Below are positions 52,151 to 63,700 of a stretch of 64,000 bases of DNA, piece after piece. Under the pieces are notes generated by a model. It was not told the DNA's origin and made no database searches. It saw only the letters and a list, made by a program, of their open reading frames with translations. The DNA is from Poecilobothrus nobilitatus (taxonomy: Eukaryota > Arthropoda > Insecta > Diptera > Dolichopodidae): assembly GCA_947095535.1 (NCBI GenBank), contig OX352773.1, positions 126,077,911-126,141,910 of the forward strand. The letters run 5' to 3'. Made by a program: the position numbers and the translations under genes. The stretch's first letter is position 1, and each line of letters begins with the position of its first letter.

Positions 52151-54715
52151 ATATTAAAATTATTAGTATTGATATTAAGGTATTGATATTGATAATAATT
52201 TATTTTAAAGTGTTTTCAAGCTCGGGTTATTTAAATCGTACACTTTTACTTTACGATTTTAATTTTGATTAAATTTTAATTTTTGTTAATTTATATTTTG
52301 ACTGTAATCTTAAATTACATACTTTAATTTATTTTAATTCAGATTTTGATTTTGGTTAATCTTGGTTTTAATTCAATTTCAACTCTGATTCTATTTTGAT
52401 TTCGATTTTGATTATAATTTTAAATTGAATTTAAATTTTAACGTTATTCTGGTTTTTTTTTATTGCTTTTTTGTTTTGCATTAATTGTTTTCCAACAAAA
52501 TTACCAATTTTAATATTAATTTCTGTAATATACGCGGGTTGTAAACGAATTTTCATGCCGTCGAGTGCCATCTTAGTTCAATTAAACCAGCAATTTTAGC
52601 CCTATGTGAAACACAAGTCAGTAATCACAATGGTAAATTTAATGTTACCGGCTACTCACTTATTTCACACTTCGTATCCAAAAGAGGTATCGCTGTCTAT
52701 ATAAAAAATGACATTGCTTTCAACATACTTCCAAAATATAAATGTTCTAACCCAACCTTCCACTACATTTGGGTAAAAATTCTCGTTGGAAAGCATGTCA
52801 TACATTTCTGTTTTCTATACAGATCACCCAACTTAAATAAACAAGAAACTGCTATGGAAATTGAAAACCTATCGAACCAGACCAATGAAATTTTGGACGC
52901 ATCTCCAGAATCTGAAATTGTTCTGGCGGGAGATTTCAACATTCATAACAGGGACTGGCTTCATTTTTCGAGCAACATCTCCCCGAGTCAAAACTCAATT
53001 GGGAAACAAGTTGAACTATTCTCCACACTGTTCCACCTTTCTCAACTTGTTAAAAATCCCACTAGGATTCCGGACGGTGCTGATCAAGAACGTCACCTCT
53101 TGGATCTGTTTCTCACCACACACCCTGAAAAATATGTGGTTTCAGTTGGTTGCCTCCTGGGTAATTCCGATCATTGTTTGGTTAAGACAAGTTTCCGGGT
53201 AAGCCCAATCCCCAAAAAGTATTTACCCAAAATGCTTTACCCCAAACTTATTTCAAAACCTCTGCGCAACCTTTTCTACTTCTATTTCACTTCGGGTATT
53301 CATCCTACCCAATGGAAGGTTGCACATGTTTTCCCAATTCCCAAAAAAGTTAATAAAAAGTTAATCCTCATTCTGGTAAGTCGGATGTTGTGGCTCTTGA
53401 TATTTCTAAGGCTTTCGATCGAGTTTGGCACGATGCTTTATTGGCAAAATGCAAAGCAATAGGTCTAGGTAGGGTCTTTCTAAAATGGATTGGAGATTTC
53501 CTTTCGAATCGTATGATTTGTGTACTGGTCGATGGATATTCATCTGACAAATTCAAAATAAATGCTGGTGTCCCTCAAGCATCAGTTTTATCCCCCACTC
53601 TTTTCTTAATATTTATCAATGACCTACTTTCTTTAACCTCCAATACGATCCATAGTTTCGCAGACGACAGCACCCTTGTAGCTTCCTATGAATTTCATAG
53701 CCGCTGTAACACTAATCACCAGATTAATATAACAGCAAAAAATTTCACTATTAGTGAGCTAAATATCGATTTAGTGAAAATTCAAAAATGGGGTGAAGTC
53801 AACATAGTTGATTTCAACACGAAAAAAACACAATGCTGTCTGATCTGACGAAAAATTGCCACTACTATTCCCAACCTATTATTTCAGGGAGAGGTATTGC
53901 AGCATTCAACAGAATTAAACATGTTGGGTATCGAGTTAAATCAAAAATTGACTTGGTCAAATCACATTTTTGGTATAGCTAAGGATCCAGCTAAATGTTT
54001 GGGTTTTTTGTATCGCTGCAAAACCTACTTTTCTGCTTTTGATCTTCTCAATATCTATAAAGCGTACATTCAACCGAAAATGGAGTATAATGCACACATT
54101 TAGGCTGCAGGCCCTCAGACAGCGCTGGGTTACCTAGATAATGTGCAAAACAGAGCTATTCGTCTTATCAACGACCCGAGTGTAACTTCAATGCTCGCTC
54201 CACTCAGTCATGCTCCACTGAAATAAAACAGTTAATGCCTCCGCTCAAAGTTTTCCAGCGAGAAACAAGGCTGGCAGCAGAAGCTCATCCCTACCATGTA
54301 GAGATTTCAAGATGGCGAAATACAGCTTATGGAAATTCGTTTGTCATGCGCACGTCCCGTCTGTGGAACTATATACCATCGCATGTGTTCCCTAAAGTTG
54401 GTAATTCTTATGTGTACAATTTACTTAAGTTTAAGAAGAACATTAACATCTTTCTTCAAAATGTCCCTCCAAATTTTCCTATCTATCCCCCATAATCCAA
54501 ATTTCCCAATTTCAATTTTCCCAATTATCCTTCCCACATCCCTATCCCCAAAACCAAACTGTACATTCGTTTTAAAGGTTCCATCCTAAAGTTTGGTTTT
54601 AAAAGGGGGGTGGTTTTGGTTGGTTAAAGTCCAACACTACCCTGAGGAAGCACGTGCAGTTCCTCTTGGTGACTTTCGAGTTTTCCACCAACCCTCGTAA
54701 AAAAACAAAAAAAAA
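52150..54715 (+). mobile_element. LINE C, plus-strand copy with internal deletion
   Basis: It shares the 5' leader (aatcgtacacttttacttta at about 52232), ORF and 3' UTR (ctgaggaagcacgtgcagtt) with the minus-strand copy at 22009-25330. It ends in an A-rich tail at about 54700-54717. It is about 0.75 kb shorter because sequence between the endonuclease and the RT is missing. Confidence 0.82.
52560..54495 (+). pseudogene. LINE C ORF2: endonuclease and RT, internally deleted
   Basis: The endonuclease part (52854-53200) has VLAGDFNIHNRDWLHF and LGNSDHCLV. Around 53210-53380 the frame runs through fused text and skips the first RT blocks. The RT core follows: LDISKAFDRVWHDALL, GVPQASVLSPTLFLIFIND (Ala for the usual Gly) and HSFADDSTLVAS with both catalytic Asp (53390-53848). 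The C-terminal parts are at 53897-54103 and 54235-54495. At least three frame breaks are present. It retains the catalytic box that the minus-strand copy has lost. Confidence 0.85.
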
Positions 54716-54724
54716 ACTTATATA

Positions 54725-55520
54725 CAAAATCAAAAGGGTAGTTATGGCCGGTTAGATTGGAGCATTTTATGGTGATTAGCGGATCAGAATATAGTTTTTG
54801 GTATAAAACACATTTGAAGTTGTATGGCAGCTATGATTTCCTGTGAACCTTTTGAAAATACTTAAATACAGAATCAATAGGATAGTCATGACCGGTTAGA
54901 TTCGAACGTTTTGTTGTGATTAGACGATCAGAAAATAGTTTTTGGTATAAAAAACCCTTGAAGTTGTAGGGTAGCTATGACTTCCTGTGAACCATTTGAA
55001 AATACTTATATACAGAATCAATAAGGTAGTCATGGTCGATAGTTTTTGTTATAAAAAACACTTGCAGTTGTATAGCAGCTATGACTTTCTGTGAACCTTT
55101 TGAAAATACTTATATATAAAATCAATATGGTAGTTATGGCCGGTTAGATTGGAGCGTTTTCTGGTGATTAGAGGATCAGAAAATAGTTTTTGGTATAAAA
55201 AACACTTTAAGTTGTATGGCAGATATGACTTTCTGTGAACGTTTTGAAACACTTATATACAGATTCAATATGGTAGTCATGGCCGGTTAGCCTGGAGCGT
55301 TTTATGGTGAATAGAGGATGAGAATATAGTTTTTGTTATAAAAAATACTTCAAGTTGTATGGCAGCTATGACTTTCTGTGAACATTTTGAAAATACTTAT
55401 ATACAGAACCAATAAGGTACTCATGGTCGATTATATTGGAGTGTTTTGTGGTGATTAGGTGATCAGAAGATAGTTTTTGGTATAAAAAACACTTGAAGTT
55501 ATAAGACAGCTATGACTCCA
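54725..55520. repeat. Tandem array, about 143-bp unit, five to six copies
   Basis: The landmark tggccggttagattggagcg (or close variants) recurs at about 54746, 54890, 55138, 55281 and 55424; one unit near 55034 has a deletion. Each unit also holds ggtataaaaaacacttgaag, ttgtatggcagctatgactt and gtgaaccttttgaaaatact. It is followed by a conserved tail (next entry). Confidence 0.88.
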
Positions 55521-55534
55521 GCGCCACTTACAAA

Positions 55535-55665
55535 AAAAAAAAAAACCATCCGGGGCACCAAATGAACATACGTTGTAAATATGACTTTAATATGAGGATT
55601 TGTTTCGCGTGATACGGTTTCGTACAAACACACCAACGATTTTATATATTAAGATGTACATACAT
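55535..55665 (+). repeat. Element tail after the 143-bp array
   Basis: The tail runs accatccggggcaccaaatg, taatatgaggatttgtttcg, cgtgatacggtttcgtacaa and gattttatatattaagatg. From memory it resembles the 3' end of a widespread non-autonomous insect repeat that carries tandem arrays inside; no database was searched. Confidence 0.45.
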
Positions 55666-55669
55666 ACAT

Positions 55670-56390
55670 AGGTACATGTAAATAAATATTTAGTATGTTA
55701 AATTAAAATTGCGTTTTTGAACAGATGGTATATAATTCAATTAGTGTTTTTAAAAATTGTTATATTTTTAAAGAAATATTTATATCTATTAAGAAAGAAC
55801 TATAATATAATATTGTTTATTTATTGTTAAGAAAGAAAAGACTAAAATTGATTTTAGAAGGGGAAAAGCCTGAAAAACTTTAATATTTGTTTTAAATTTA
55901 AAATATAAATTTTCCAATTGGCAAATTAGGAGTTTTATTACTTAAATAACAAAATAAAAATTTATTCCAGTCAAAAATTCATTTAAGTACATGTAGATAC
56001 ATAAGTAACTAAAATAAACAAATTTACTGTTAGAAAGAAAAAGTTAAGAAGCTAACAATGCAAATAATATAAAACAAAACAAGTAACAAATATTAAACAA
56101 AATTATAAAGATAAATTATAAAAAAACATAATGGTAACATAAATAATTCTGACTATATAAAAAAATATTTAAAACTACAATAATTAAAATTTATTAAAAT
56201 AGAAGTTTAAAATATGATTATAAAAACTGATTTCTGACATACAAAGGCACCACAACCATTTTGTTCGTTAATAGATATGTATATCATGAAAAGAAAGATT
56301 AATAAATAATAGTATTTTCAGTAACGGGAAAATTAGGATAAAAACAATGTATTTTAATACGCATAAATAATAAATAAATAAAAATTGCCA
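55670..56390. other. Gene-free AT-rich stretch
   Basis: No coding potential or repeat structure that I can support. Confidence 0.45.
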
Positions 56391-56393
56391 ATT

Positions 56394-58215
56394 TTAGCTA
56401 ATCAAAACTTCCAACCTAGGATGTTTGGTTCTTGAAGTTTTTGGTATTTCCCAACTACAGTGTTTTTTGAGTAAGATTAGAATTAAAAAGTCAAGAATTT
56501 TAATTTTACGATTGTAACAGGCCCCCTCTTTTTTAAACCATATTTCATTATCTTTTTCTGTGACCAGAATATAATGTTCAATTATTATGTTTTTAATAAA
56601 TCTTGGTCTTAAAAAATTGATCAAAAATTAAAATATGTAATTTGCAAATTTTAAAAATTAAATCAGCCGGAGCAAACAAATTTCCAAAATCTGAATTCTC
56701 AGAATAATTTTTGGCAAAAATTAGAAGTTCTGAGAGTAAAGTAAGAACTTCATATTTCTTTCTCATTACGTCAGACTATTCAACGCAATTTATTTTAGGG
56801 AGAACTTTAAAAATTACATAGCCAATAAAATATTTCATTGAAAGTAATTCAGTGGCAATATTCAAATTACTTATAACTTCTTCTTCAAAAATTTGATAAT
56901 GGTTGGAATCTATTTCTCGTAACATGTTTTGAATATCAATATCTGAATCTGCGTATTCTAAATTTGTTACTTTTTCATAAGTTTGTTCTTATTGTATATT
57001 TATTTCAAGCATGGGTTCATTATCTTCGCAATTACTCGTTTTACTTAATTGAAATATATTTGAAGAAATTATTTTCGCTAATAAAAAATTAATCTCGAAT
57101 AGAGATGATTTCCTATTATTGCCCCCTTTTGCTCGAACTTGTGAAAATAAATTTTCAACCAAATCTTGATTTAAACGTTTTGTAAGTAGGAAGTTCACGT
57201 CAGGATTACTACTAAATAAATTTTCACTGAGTTGAAGAGTTCAGATTTAAGTTTTCTGAATTCTTTCAAACAATAAACCTTAGTTTTCTTTTTCAACGAA
57301 ATATTTTTGAAATAAAACAAGAACTCTTTTATGTAATTGAAAACATTATTACCATTTTTTAGAGCCTGTCTATAAATATTCTTATCATAAAGTAATCCGC
57401 TATTCATACAGTCAAATATTGTATCTATCTTTTTAATAAAGCTTGATGTCACTTGAGCTATTTCGAAAGAATTTGTTTTTAATTTTTTCATTTCCGTTCA
57501 TGTTTTACACCAGTAGAAACTGATTTACAAAAAGTCTGTGTTGTGTATTTAACACGCATGTTATCAAAGTCATTAGGATAAATATGCTTTTCTGTCAGTT
57601 TGGGGCACATTTTTGTTACAGAAAATTTTTCAAAATCCCACAATTTTCGTATACCATCAAAACTTACTATACAATCCGGTGTAATTTTATCTTATTTTAT
57701 AAAAAAGTTACGTAAACTTTTATTAAGGTGAGGAAAATCAAAAAAACGATATACTTTTATTCCGCGAAATATGAAATATGGGTTTTCTACCGTCACTCTA
57801 AGTTGAGAAAAACAATTTCCGTTATTGGAGCCTTGGTCACACACTATAGCTCTTATATTTAGTCCTAATTTGCAACAGAGCTCTAAATTTTCATGTATTA
57901 ATCAATTTAACGCTGCACTTTTAATATTAGTTTCTGTTACAAAATATATAGTTCAAAATAAATTTCGAATTTTCTATTAAATCCCTTACCATAAAAACAC
58001 AAACTAGCTTTCCTATAGCCCCACTTTGTTGGAAACCTAAATTTTCAACACCATCAATTAAATCTAAAACTTTATTATAATTATTCTCTTCGTATAGCGA
58101 TTTCATAGAAGACTAAAACTGCTTGCCGGCAATTAATATTCATTTCGTTTACTTTATTTTTAAGAAATTGTAAAGCGGTATTTTCTATAGCTGGCTGTAA
58201 GAGTAGATCAACTAT
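56394..58215 (-). pseudogene. P-element/THAP9-type transposase relic
   Basis: Reading leftward from 58215: NKVNEMNINCRQAVLVF, then KSLYEENNYNKVLDLIDGVE and GKLVCVFMVRDLIENSKF (about 57980-58110). Next come GLNIRAIVCDQGSNNGNCFS and FRGIKVYRFFDFPHLNKSLRNFF (57715-57890). Then FIKKIDTIFDCMNSGLLYDK (57195-57491), LTKRLNQDLVENLFSQVR with GG (56989-57198), and a C-terminal part to 56394. This order matches P-element transposases. The residue after VLVF is Tyr, where I would expect the first catalytic Asp. Stops and shifts break it into about six pieces. No terminal inverted repeats were identified. Confidence 0.82.
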
Positions 58216-58720
58216 GAGAGAGCTGGACCAAATTTTCCATAAGAAATATACATGAGCGATGTTGATGTACAATTTTTCAGATTTTAGTGTTAAAGAATTA
58301 AAAAGAAAGAAAGAAAAAAAGAAACAAAAGAAAAAAATAAGATAAGAAAGTGTATACATAAAATGATCAAATAGTTTAAACAAAACAAAAAAAAAACAAG
58401 ATAAGAAAGTCTATACATATAATGTAACAGTTTGTGTTGAGAAAAAAAAAACAAAAAAAAAATATAAGAAATTTTAGTATGAAAACTACACAATTTAAAT
58501 TTTAGAAAACTACTAACTACATAAATGCCGACGGCAAAATATAATTTGGGTATATTACATAGACAAAAAAAGTAATTCTTATCAGGAAAAAAAAAATTTT
58601 TATTTTTTTTAGTTGTTGTTTTTAAAATAATTACTTAAAAAAACAACAGAATTAGAAAATTGGTTGTATCTATGCCTACACAAACTTTTAAAAATTTGAA
58701 AATGAAAAATGTAAATCTAA
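58216..58720. other. Gene-free A-rich stretch between P-element relic and Polinton fragment
   Basis: Contains A-rich imperfect repeats (ataagaaagt(g/c)tatacata at 58340-58420). No gene is seen. Confidence 0.45.
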
Positions 58721-58796
58721 AATGACGTCAGGGATTCCTTTTGTTAAAATATATACAAAGAAAAAACAAAATATTATTATTATTACAAAGTTTCTT

Positions 58797-59093
58797 TTAT
58801 TTTTTGTTTTTACTATTTTTTCGATATCTACAATTTTTTTCTTTAAATTTCTTTACAATTTTAGCTAATCGCAAAAAGCATCTTTTAGGAAATTCAACTG
58901 AACTCGGAGTAAATAAATCTGTCCACTTCTCATCTTGATCTTCTTTGAGTAAATTGAATTGAATTAATGTTGACTCCACATAATTCCTGAGATATTTTAT
59001 ATGATAATCGATTTCCCTATATTGCTTTTGAAAGTCTATTTTATTTTCCTGGAAGAATTTATTAAATATAAGAAACGTTCTGGCAAACTCCAT
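58797..59093 (-). CDS. Unknown 98-aa ORF in the second Polinton fragment
   Basis: An intact frame from ATG 59091-59093. It is helical and charged (FARTFLIFNKFFQENKIDF, DYHIKYLRNYVESTLIQF) with a basic end (VKKFKEKNCRYRKNSKNKK). It lies between the TIR-like motif and the secreted-protein gene. No counterpart is seen in the 28-45 kb element, where a 199-aa ORF on the other element strand sits instead. Function unknown. Confidence 0.5.
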   Translation of the reverse strand: MEFARTFLIFNKFFQENKIDFQKQYREIDYHIKYLRNYVESTLIQFNLLKEDQDEKWTDLFTPSSVEFPKRCFLRLAKIVKKFKEKNCRYRKNSKNKK

Positions 59094-59476
59094 TTTTAAT
59101 TATTAAAACTAAAGAAAACTAATAAAGCAACTACATTAGAAAATAAAACATTAAAAATAATGAGTATTTAGACAACCTACTATGGATAGGAGTGCAAGAG
59201 TGTAAATAAAATCTACTAGGTAAGTTCATAATTATAAAAATGTTTAAATGAAATTCAGTCAAGTTAGGATTTTTACATCATAAAGAAATTTCCAGAATGT
59301 AGAAGACTAATAAAAACAAAAGAAAAGAAATTTTTTCTGATCTAGAATTGAGTATATATGTATTACTAAAACGGAAATAATTGAAGGTATTTTATATTCA
59401 ACTTTTCTGGAGTGAAGTGTCAACTCATCATCATTTATTATTATTATTAGTTGGATTTTAAATTTTAACATGCATT

Positions 59477-60081
59477 ATGAAATTCTTTTATATAATAATA
59501 AGTTTATTAATTATTGGAATTTATTCAGCACCTACTCCAAATTTAAGATTAGATGAATTAGCTTATGGAAGTGCAAACTTCAATGTCATACTTCCAAGTA
59601 ATGAAACTATTCAAATAAATTTATTAGTGAAATTACTGAAGCATATACTTTCTTCAGAAATACCAGTAATAACAACAACAACAACAACACAGATATATGT
59701 AAGTGAAGAATCAATTGGAAAACTGTTTGCAGATGATTGAATTATGAAAGCTAATTCTGCCCCCCATATGTTACAACAGAACAAGCAAAAGAAGCATTTA
59801 AACATGAGCTTTTATTGAAGGAAAGAAATATTGGTGGTATAATTGAGAGTGATCAAATTTTTTATAGACATTTTCGATTAGAGTATGATGATAATAAAGA
59901 AATCAAAGTTCGCTGTTCATATGATTCAAAATTTAAACAACGTTCGGTAAAAATTTAATGTTTGGAATATATGAAGATTAATACTAACAGAATTTTAAGT
60001 AATGGAGTATTGGAAAGTTATACAATTTATGACACTGAATATAAATCTATTAAACAAACATATAATATGGATATATCTTAA
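59477..60081 (+). pseudogene. Second copy of the secreted-protein gene, broken
   Basis: It starts MKFFYIIISLLIIGIYSAPTP, a signal peptide matching that of 42965. Then come NFNVILPSNETIQINLLVKL and a Thr-rich patch, and an in-frame TGA at about 59738. After a frame change it reads EQAKEAFKHELLLKERNIGG, FYRHFRLEYDD, a TAA near 59957, and CLEYMKINTNRILSNG to TAA at 60079. The N-terminal frame is intact here but shifted in the main copy, and the middle is open in the main copy but broken here, so together they define the gene. Confidence 0.78.
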
Positions 60082-60115
60082 ATATTATTTTTAAATAAAA
60101 TTACATTTTTAAATT

Positions 60116-60745
60116 TTAAACTAAATCTGTTTTATTTATCCATGAATTATGGCTTGAAGGGAACCCAAACCATTCAACAAAAGCTTTATTATCCTTATAT
60201 TTTATTATTTTTTCAATTAAGTAAATATCTTTAATTTTTGCTTTTAATAGTTCTGATTCATAAAAACTTCCTTCTATTTATTGGGTTGTGTTCATAATCT
60301 TCTAGTAAATATGTTACAGGATTTGTGATTTGCACTTTTCTTATCTTGAATATTTCTGTTGTCCAATTGGGCGTATAACCTTTTTCAAAAACATGTTTAG
60401 ACTTGCTTATCCGAACTGAGTCACCAATTTTGAATTTAGCCGATGGTGAAATTTTTATACGATTATAAACACTTGACAACAACTCATTAGCATGTTTTTC
60501 ATTTATATCTGATGGAAATCTTCCAATCGTACAAAATTTTATATGATTATATTGATGAACTAAACCTTTAATTATGTCTATCCATTTGTAATTTCCATTA
60601 AAGCTGAATTCTTTCCACATTTTCTCTTTTAAAGTTCGGTTAAAGCATTCTACAATTGATGCTTTCATTGAGCTAAAAGTTGAGTAATGAATAATTTGAC
60701 AATGTTTCATTAAATTTTTGAAAAGCTATGTTGAAGAATACAAAT
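60116..60745 (-). pseudogene. INT: Integrase fragment of the second Polinton
   Basis: It matches residues from about 108 onward of the intact integrase: HYSTFSSMKASIVECFNRT keeps the catalytic Glu, followed by EKMWKEFSFNGNYKWIDII and KIGDSVRISKSKHVFEKGY. A frame change near 60275 carries it into the chromodomain part (WFGFPSSHNSWINKTDL) ending at TAA 60116-60118. A TAG near 60728 and truncation at about 60750 remove the first two catalytic Asp residues. Confidence 0.88.
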
Positions 60746-60749
60746 ATTT

Positions 60750-63700
60750 ATTTTTGGCGCTATCTATTATCTTGTACAAGTATTATATATTTAATAATTA
60801 ATTTCCTATTACGATATAAATTATTAGGATAAAAACTTTCACGATATAAATCTCTACTACTGACCAAAGATTTTTTGATTGAACTGCCTGCAACTAAACC
60901 AGCACATTATATATAGTAAATCAGATATTTTTGCTAAATACAATATGAAATCTATTTTTAGTTCTATATATTTAAAATTCGTCAGATACTTGGGAGTGTA
61001 AAAGATTATATTCGCGGTGGTGACGAAAGCTACATAGATAAAATCAAAGGAAGATAAAAGGGATTTAGTTGTAAAACAAAATATGAGCATATCAGAATCG
61101 TCCAAAAAAAAAAAACTGACCATATGTGAGCATTTAGGGAATGGGTAACTACATGACATTTTTATTCAGTTTTGAAGAGTCTTATAGAAATAAAAACTCA
61201 CAAAAACTTTAATCGAGATCAAAGTTTTAAATTGAGAACTTCTTGAGACATTGAAGAACATACTTTTTTAGGGCGAACATTGAGTGTAGTCGAGTAGTTA
61301 AAAGATTGACAGATAATCAAGTGCGATCAGACAATTTAGGAATTTCGGAATTCATTTAGTGTGATTAGCTAGAATTTAATCCGAAGTATCGCACTTATGG
61401 TTTCGGACACGGCCATAATATTACACTACGATAGTCAGTACTCGTCACTCGATAAAAGTAATACAAAACGTACACAACAAAACAGAATAACAAAAAAAAA
61501 GCGCAAAATTTTAAAGAGATATTCTCATCTCACTTACTGTCTTTCTTTATAATTGTGTATTTTTGTTTTCTTTTTTTTCCTCCCGACTATTCTTTCGTTG
61601 TATGTATGTACTTTAACTTATGCATTTATAAAGAAAAAAAAATTTAAAAATTGATAAAAATCATCATTTATCACAATATGACTTGAAATTTGAAAATAAT
61701 GATGAATGATATTGCAATAAGCAATATGTATCTAAATATGTATTTATGTATGATCTAGTGGGCAGTGTCTCTTTCTTCTCATATACTTAAATTTGAGTAC
61801 AGCTACCGCTTCTACAGTACAGCTTGCAAGAACTATCAAAATTAAATTTGAATAATTTTTTATTTTTAAATATTTTGCACGTCAATTTTATGCAGAGTTA
61901 CCATTCGTACAATTGTGGTAATATTTTGTACGGTTTTCTCGCCCTCTATACAATGTACAATCTAGATTAAGGATTGTACGCCAAATATACGGTATTTTTC
62001 AGATTTAAAATTTTTTACATTAAGGCAAGGTAAAACGAACAACAGCAATATTGTTACAAACAACATGGCCTATAAAGAAATTTTCAACTGAATTTTCCTC
62101 CAAATTTTTTTTTGTGCATTTTACGAATGTTTTACAGATACTTATTCAGTTTTCTCCACGTACCTTTAAAACATTTATTTCAAATTCAATGGATAAATAG
62201 ACATAATAATCCTCACTCACAATACCAATATAACTTTAATATACCTACACCGGCTCTTCATATAATTGAATTCTGTTTTGACGATATTTTAAAAATAATT
62301 TCAATTACTGTTTTGATGAATTTGATTTTGCTTTCAGATTTTTTACGGATTGTACTTTTTCCATAACTTTTATTTTTCTAAACCGTAAATGCCGAATATA
62401 AATTGGGATTCAACATAGAATTTGACAACACATTAACAGGCGTCCCTAGTATTAACTAATAAACATAAGTACTGAATGTGTGGATTATAAGTATTGCATG
62501 TAGATTAGAGATAATAAAGTTTAAAAAAAAAACATTAAATATACATTTAATTTAAAATAACAGTTGTTTTTTCTGAAGAAAGATTTTATATCAAGGATGT
62601 TAAGGATTTGAAAAGTCAATATAAAGGTATATTGGTAGTCACTTTTATTTTATTTTCATTTAAAATAATTTAAAATTATTATTTCCAACGAAAAAAGCTC
62701 AAAAAATATTATTGAGTTATAGCTGTAAGGCTCTATAATAATGATCCTGTACTGGTTATTTCTTAAATTTTTTCTTAATTTTTTGCCAATTGAAAAGCAA
62801 AATTTCTTAGCTTGTTCATTTTTTAATAATATAAGAAATATAAGAGAAAAAAAAATATAGTTTTCAAGTAAAATAAAAATTTTTTCATTAAAACCAAAAT
62901 TTAAAAATAAAACATTACATATAGTTATAAACGAAATATTTCAATACTATTATTTCAATAACGAAAAATATTTACTTAATTTTTCTAAACAAAAAATGTA
63001 AAACGTATATTTTACGCTTGGTATTTTCGTTTTTATTATATCAGTTTAAAAATCCTTAAAAAATATGACACTTATATCATAAAATTACAGTATAGCATAT
63101 ATATATGCGTAAAATGTCAATAAATGAATGAATGTTGTGGTTAAATTATATGTATGTAAACCAAAAAAAAAAAAAAAATTGGAAGGGATAAGCAAAAATA
63201 TATATGATATTATATGAGCAATAAAGGCTCTACAAGCACTTTACGATACCATGTATCATCAATCAAAATCAAACCACAGCTGTGTCTTACAAACATTTTC
63301 TTTTTTGTTTGTTTTTTCTTTTTTTAATTTTTTTGCGGAATAAAAAAACGGAACGAAAACAAGAAAAACTGAAAATTTTAAAATGAAAAACAACGACAAA
63401 GTATATATGAATGAAAGACAAGCAGATAGATTAAAATTGAAAAGGAAAACTATAGAGAGGGAGAGAGATAGAAAGAAAAAAAAACTTAAAGAATAACATA
63501 AAAATAGGGAAAGATTTATGGCTTTTAACTTTATGCATTAACTGTAAAATCTTCAATTCAGATGTAGTTAAGCTCAGAAAAAACAAAAAAAAAACTTCTG
63601 TATTTTACAGACTGGGCTCATCTTTTTAATTTTCCAGCATTTTTTAGTGTTCTCATTTTAAACCAGTTCTTCAATTCTGATACTTTTAATAGGTTTTATA

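Larger units (their letters stand above)
58721..60750 (-). mobile_element. Fragment of a close Polinton relative, inverted
   Basis: Relative to the main Polinton this piece is reversed. aatgacgtcagggattcc (58721-58737) matches the inner TIR motif acgtcaggggattcc. It is followed by an unrelated ORF, the secreted-protein gene and the last two thirds of the integrase, with homology ending near 60750. Protein similarity to the main element is very high over the integrase. The rest of the element is absent. Confidence 0.8.

Noticed and set aside
62112..62366. 84-aa plus-strand ORF near the window end
   Set aside because: It has no recognisable motif or neighbouring exon-like sequence; chance openness is likely.
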